A stretch of 64,000 nt of DNA. It comes from Methylotenera_A sp046598525. GTDB lineage: Bacteria; Pseudomonadota; Gammaproteobacteria; Burkholderiales; Methylophilaceae. The notes beneath the pieces were generated by a model. It did no database searches, was not told the origin of the DNA, and saw only the letters and a program-made list of their open reading frames with translations. Location of the stretch: contig JBKJIJ010000020.1 of the NCBI GenBank assembly GCA_046598525.1, forward strand, positions 124,001-188,000, written 5' to 3'. The position numbers and the translations under genes are program-made. Shown here in pieces: positions 62,473-64,000 of the stretch (positions within the stretch are counted from its first letter, which is position 1; every line of letters begins with the position of its first letter).

Positions 62473-63328
62473 GTGAATACTTCAGCATCCAAAATTTTTC
62501 AGGATTGCCTTCAACAGTTACGCGTAAACAATGAAGCAATTATTTAACATACATCGACAACATTGGCGGATGCAGAGCGACATTCGCTTTTAAACTGCTT
62601 GCCGTTGCACCATTCCCATCCAGCCTTGCAAAATGGTTTGCTTAAGCGCTTTCAAGCCGCTTTGCAGGTGCTGCTTAAGTGCTATTTAAACTTTTACGAA
62701 CTTTCCCCTGTTGCTTTTTTAATATTCAACCGTAATAGTGATATTGAAAACTCGAATCTATCGGCGGCAACGTTGCTTGACGCTAAGCGAGAAGAGTTGC
62801 TATTTAGCCACTTTTCTAAGTACATGACGGCCGAAAGTGTCGGTTTGTACCATCTTAAAATGATTCGTAACAGAAAAAAAACGGCAGCGCAAATTGACAC
62901 GATACAAATAAAACATAAAGACGGCATGTTGCGCCATGTTGAAGTGAGTGCACTGCAAATGAAAACGGAGGGTGGCAATATTGAGTGGCAAATAACGCTA
63001 CTGGATGTGACTGATAGAAAAATGCCAATGGTTGGCCAACTGGCGCGGAAGCGTTAATCCGTTGGCAACGCCCTGAACGCGGCATGGTTTCACCTTACCA
63101 TTTTATTTCGCTGGCAGAAAAACGGGGCTAATTAACCCCATTGGGCAATGGGTGCTGGATACTGCTTGCGCGCAGCTTAAAACGTGGCAGCAAGAACCGC
63201 ACACTAAGGCGCTTATTATCGCCATTAACGTGAGTGCCAGACAGTTTCATTAGATAGGCTTTACAGAGCAAGTGTTAAGCGCTGTACAAGGCCATGGCAT
63301 TAATCCGGCGCTGCTAAAAATTGATTAA
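62473..63328 (+). pseudogene. Decayed PAS-EAL signalling protein
   Basis: A GTG at 62473 opens MNTSASKIFQDCLQQLRVNN and meets TAA at 62545; the same frame continues with a PAS domain (NFYELSPVAFLIFNRNSDIE, WQITLLDVTDRK). Near 63040 the frame changes into EAL-domain sequence (GAEALIRWQRPERGMVSPYH). A one-base loss in an A5 run (63118-63122) shifts it again (GLINPIGQWVLDTACAQL, INVSARQFH), then TAG and TAA interrupt and it ends after ALLKID. The GGDEF part and most of EAL are missing. The ancestor was a c-di-GMP phosphodiesterase. Confidence 0.78.
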
Positions 63329-63350
63329 GATTTTGAATACTTTATAAAAC

Positions 63351-63378
63351 AAAAAAGCCTCCGATTGGGAGGCTTTTT
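63351..63378. terminator. Bidirectional terminator
   Basis: AAAAAGCCTCC-GATTG-GGAGGCTTTTT, an 11-bp stem with A and T flanks, between the decayed EAL gene and the convergent PEP-CTERM gene. Confidence 0.85.
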
Positions 63379-63421
63379 AATCGCTAAAACTTGCTTAAAA
63401 CATTGATTTAAATATCAATAA

Positions 63422-64000
63422 TTAAGCCGCTTTTGCGCTGTTGCGACGACGTGCAATACCGAAAGCACCTAAAGCAGCAGCCATTAATGGCAATGCAGCA
63501 GGAACTGGAACTGCAGATACTGTATTAATAATGTATTGATCGTTGCCTTGATTACCCGTTTGACCAGTAACACCCACTAAAAGCGCGCCAGAGTTGATGC
63601 TGTTAATAACCGTTTCAAATGTGTTGCCAGAAGCCAACGTTAATGTGTATTTTAAAAATTCAGGCGTGCCAGAATTAATACCATTTGAAAAGTTATTGCC
63701 GCCTTGATTTGAAGAGCTTGATGCGGCTTCAATAGCAAAACCTGTTTGCGGTTGCGATTGGCTGATAGCGTTAAAATTTACGCCAGCAGATTCTTCAAAA
63801 GTGTTGGCTGAAAATAAGCTTGGACCACCAATGTATGCGGCAATAATTGCGCTTGGGCTAGTATTATCGTTGGTAAATTCAAAGGTCACTTGGCTTGTGC
63901 CCAAACTTAACACTTCTAATTGGAATAAATCGCCAATTGGAACAATTTGGTTATTTTGATTATCATTGACAGGCGTAAAGCTAAAAGTGGCTGCCATTGC
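63422..64000 (-). CDS. PEP-CTERM-type secreted protein, N-terminus outside the window
   Basis: At least 191 residues are visible. The frame reaches the window edge; an ATG at 63997 exists, but the sequence after it (AATFSFTPVN) looks like a mature N-terminus after signal cleavage, so the true start is probably beyond the window. The C-terminus has AVPVPAALPLMAAALGAFG followed by ARRRN, a VPxPA-type exosortase sorting tail. The body is Asn/Ser/Gly-rich and beta-like. It shares the tail type, but not the body, of the protein at 41822-42445. Confidence 0.8.
   Translation of the reverse strand, partial: AMAATFSFTPVNDNQNNQIVPIGDLFQLEVLSLGTSQVTFEFTNDNTSPSAIIAAYIGGPSLFSANTFEESAGVNFNAISQSQPQTGFAIEAASSSSNQGGNNFSNGINSGTPEFLKYTLTLASGNTFETVINSINSGALLVGVTGQTGNQGNDQYIINTVSAVPVPAALPLMAAALGAFGIARRRNSAKAA

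Noticed and set aside
1..64000. CRISPR array
   Set aside because: No series of regularly spaced direct repeats with variable spacers and no cas genes were seen.

Overview
The window looks like a chromosome segment of a low-GC betaproteobacterium, most likely of the Methylophilaceae (Methylotenera-like) type. This rests on the housekeeping set (c5-type cytochrome, apaH, olsBA, hemJ, a DUF3683 FAD/Fe-S oxidoreductase, pyrD, clpS-clpA, corC-like, tgt-yajC-secD-secF, pssA, leuA, ypjD-ffh) and on two proteins with PEP-CTERM-type tails. No methylotrophy marker gene is in view, so the family assignment is inference.

Layout. (A) 1-4495 is the right end of an integrated mobilizable element abutting the 3' end of tRNA-Arg(CCG) (4496-4572). 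It holds a partial hypothetical gene, a ColE1-like mobilization module (relaxase, MobC and a recognisable oriT), a hypothetical gene, a winged-HTH/RepB-type primase and a small HTH regulator. (B) 4573-20525 is ordinary chromosome: cytochrome c, apaH, ornithine-lipid genes olsBA whose ribosome site sits in a perfect hairpin, a PfkB kinase, a TetR/SRPBCC divergent pair, an odd membrane protein resembling a TetR ligand domain, hemJ, a TlpA thioredoxin, a giant FAD/Fe-S oxidoreductase, a phytase-like membrane protein and pyrD. (C) 20526-34217 is a gene cluster for a roughly 2160-residue DUF4347/cadherin-repeat surface protein, a TolC-like channel interrupted by one in-frame stop, a small HlyD-type adaptor, a GAF-like/HlyD fusion, a site-2-protease-like (M50)/HlyD fusion, and a GST. 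No ABC transporter is present; this is the best candidate for an undescribed secretion system. (D) 34218-52544 is conserved chromosome: clpA/clpS, a CorC-like protein, secFD/yajC with a PEP-CTERM gene inserted before tgt, pssA, leuA, a drug/metabolite exporter, a HAD phosphatase, a DUF2235 hydrolase, ypjD and ffh. Several dispersed palindromic repeats lie here, one of them inside the tgt reading frame. (E) 52545-62143 is a second genomic island of about 9.5 kb in tRNA-Lys(TTT), bounded by 40-bp direct repeats of the tRNA 3' half and by paired 9-bp arm-type repeats. It carries a decayed ATPase gene, a Fur-box-controlled TonB siderophore receptor, a P2 gpA-like replication endonuclease, an AlpA regulator, an SRA-HNH restriction-like gene, an unknown gene and a tyrosine integrase. 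(F) 62144-64000 holds a decayed PAS-EAL gene and the 3' part of a second PEP-CTERM gene.

How the genes fit together. Both tRNA-linked islands carry a DNA-replication protein and a small excisionase-like HTH protein, and both show a pair of 9-bp repeats with 11-bp period inside the element end, so they probably use related integrases. Cluster C reads as one operon-like unit: substrate, outer-membrane channel, adaptors and a membrane protease fused to an adaptor.
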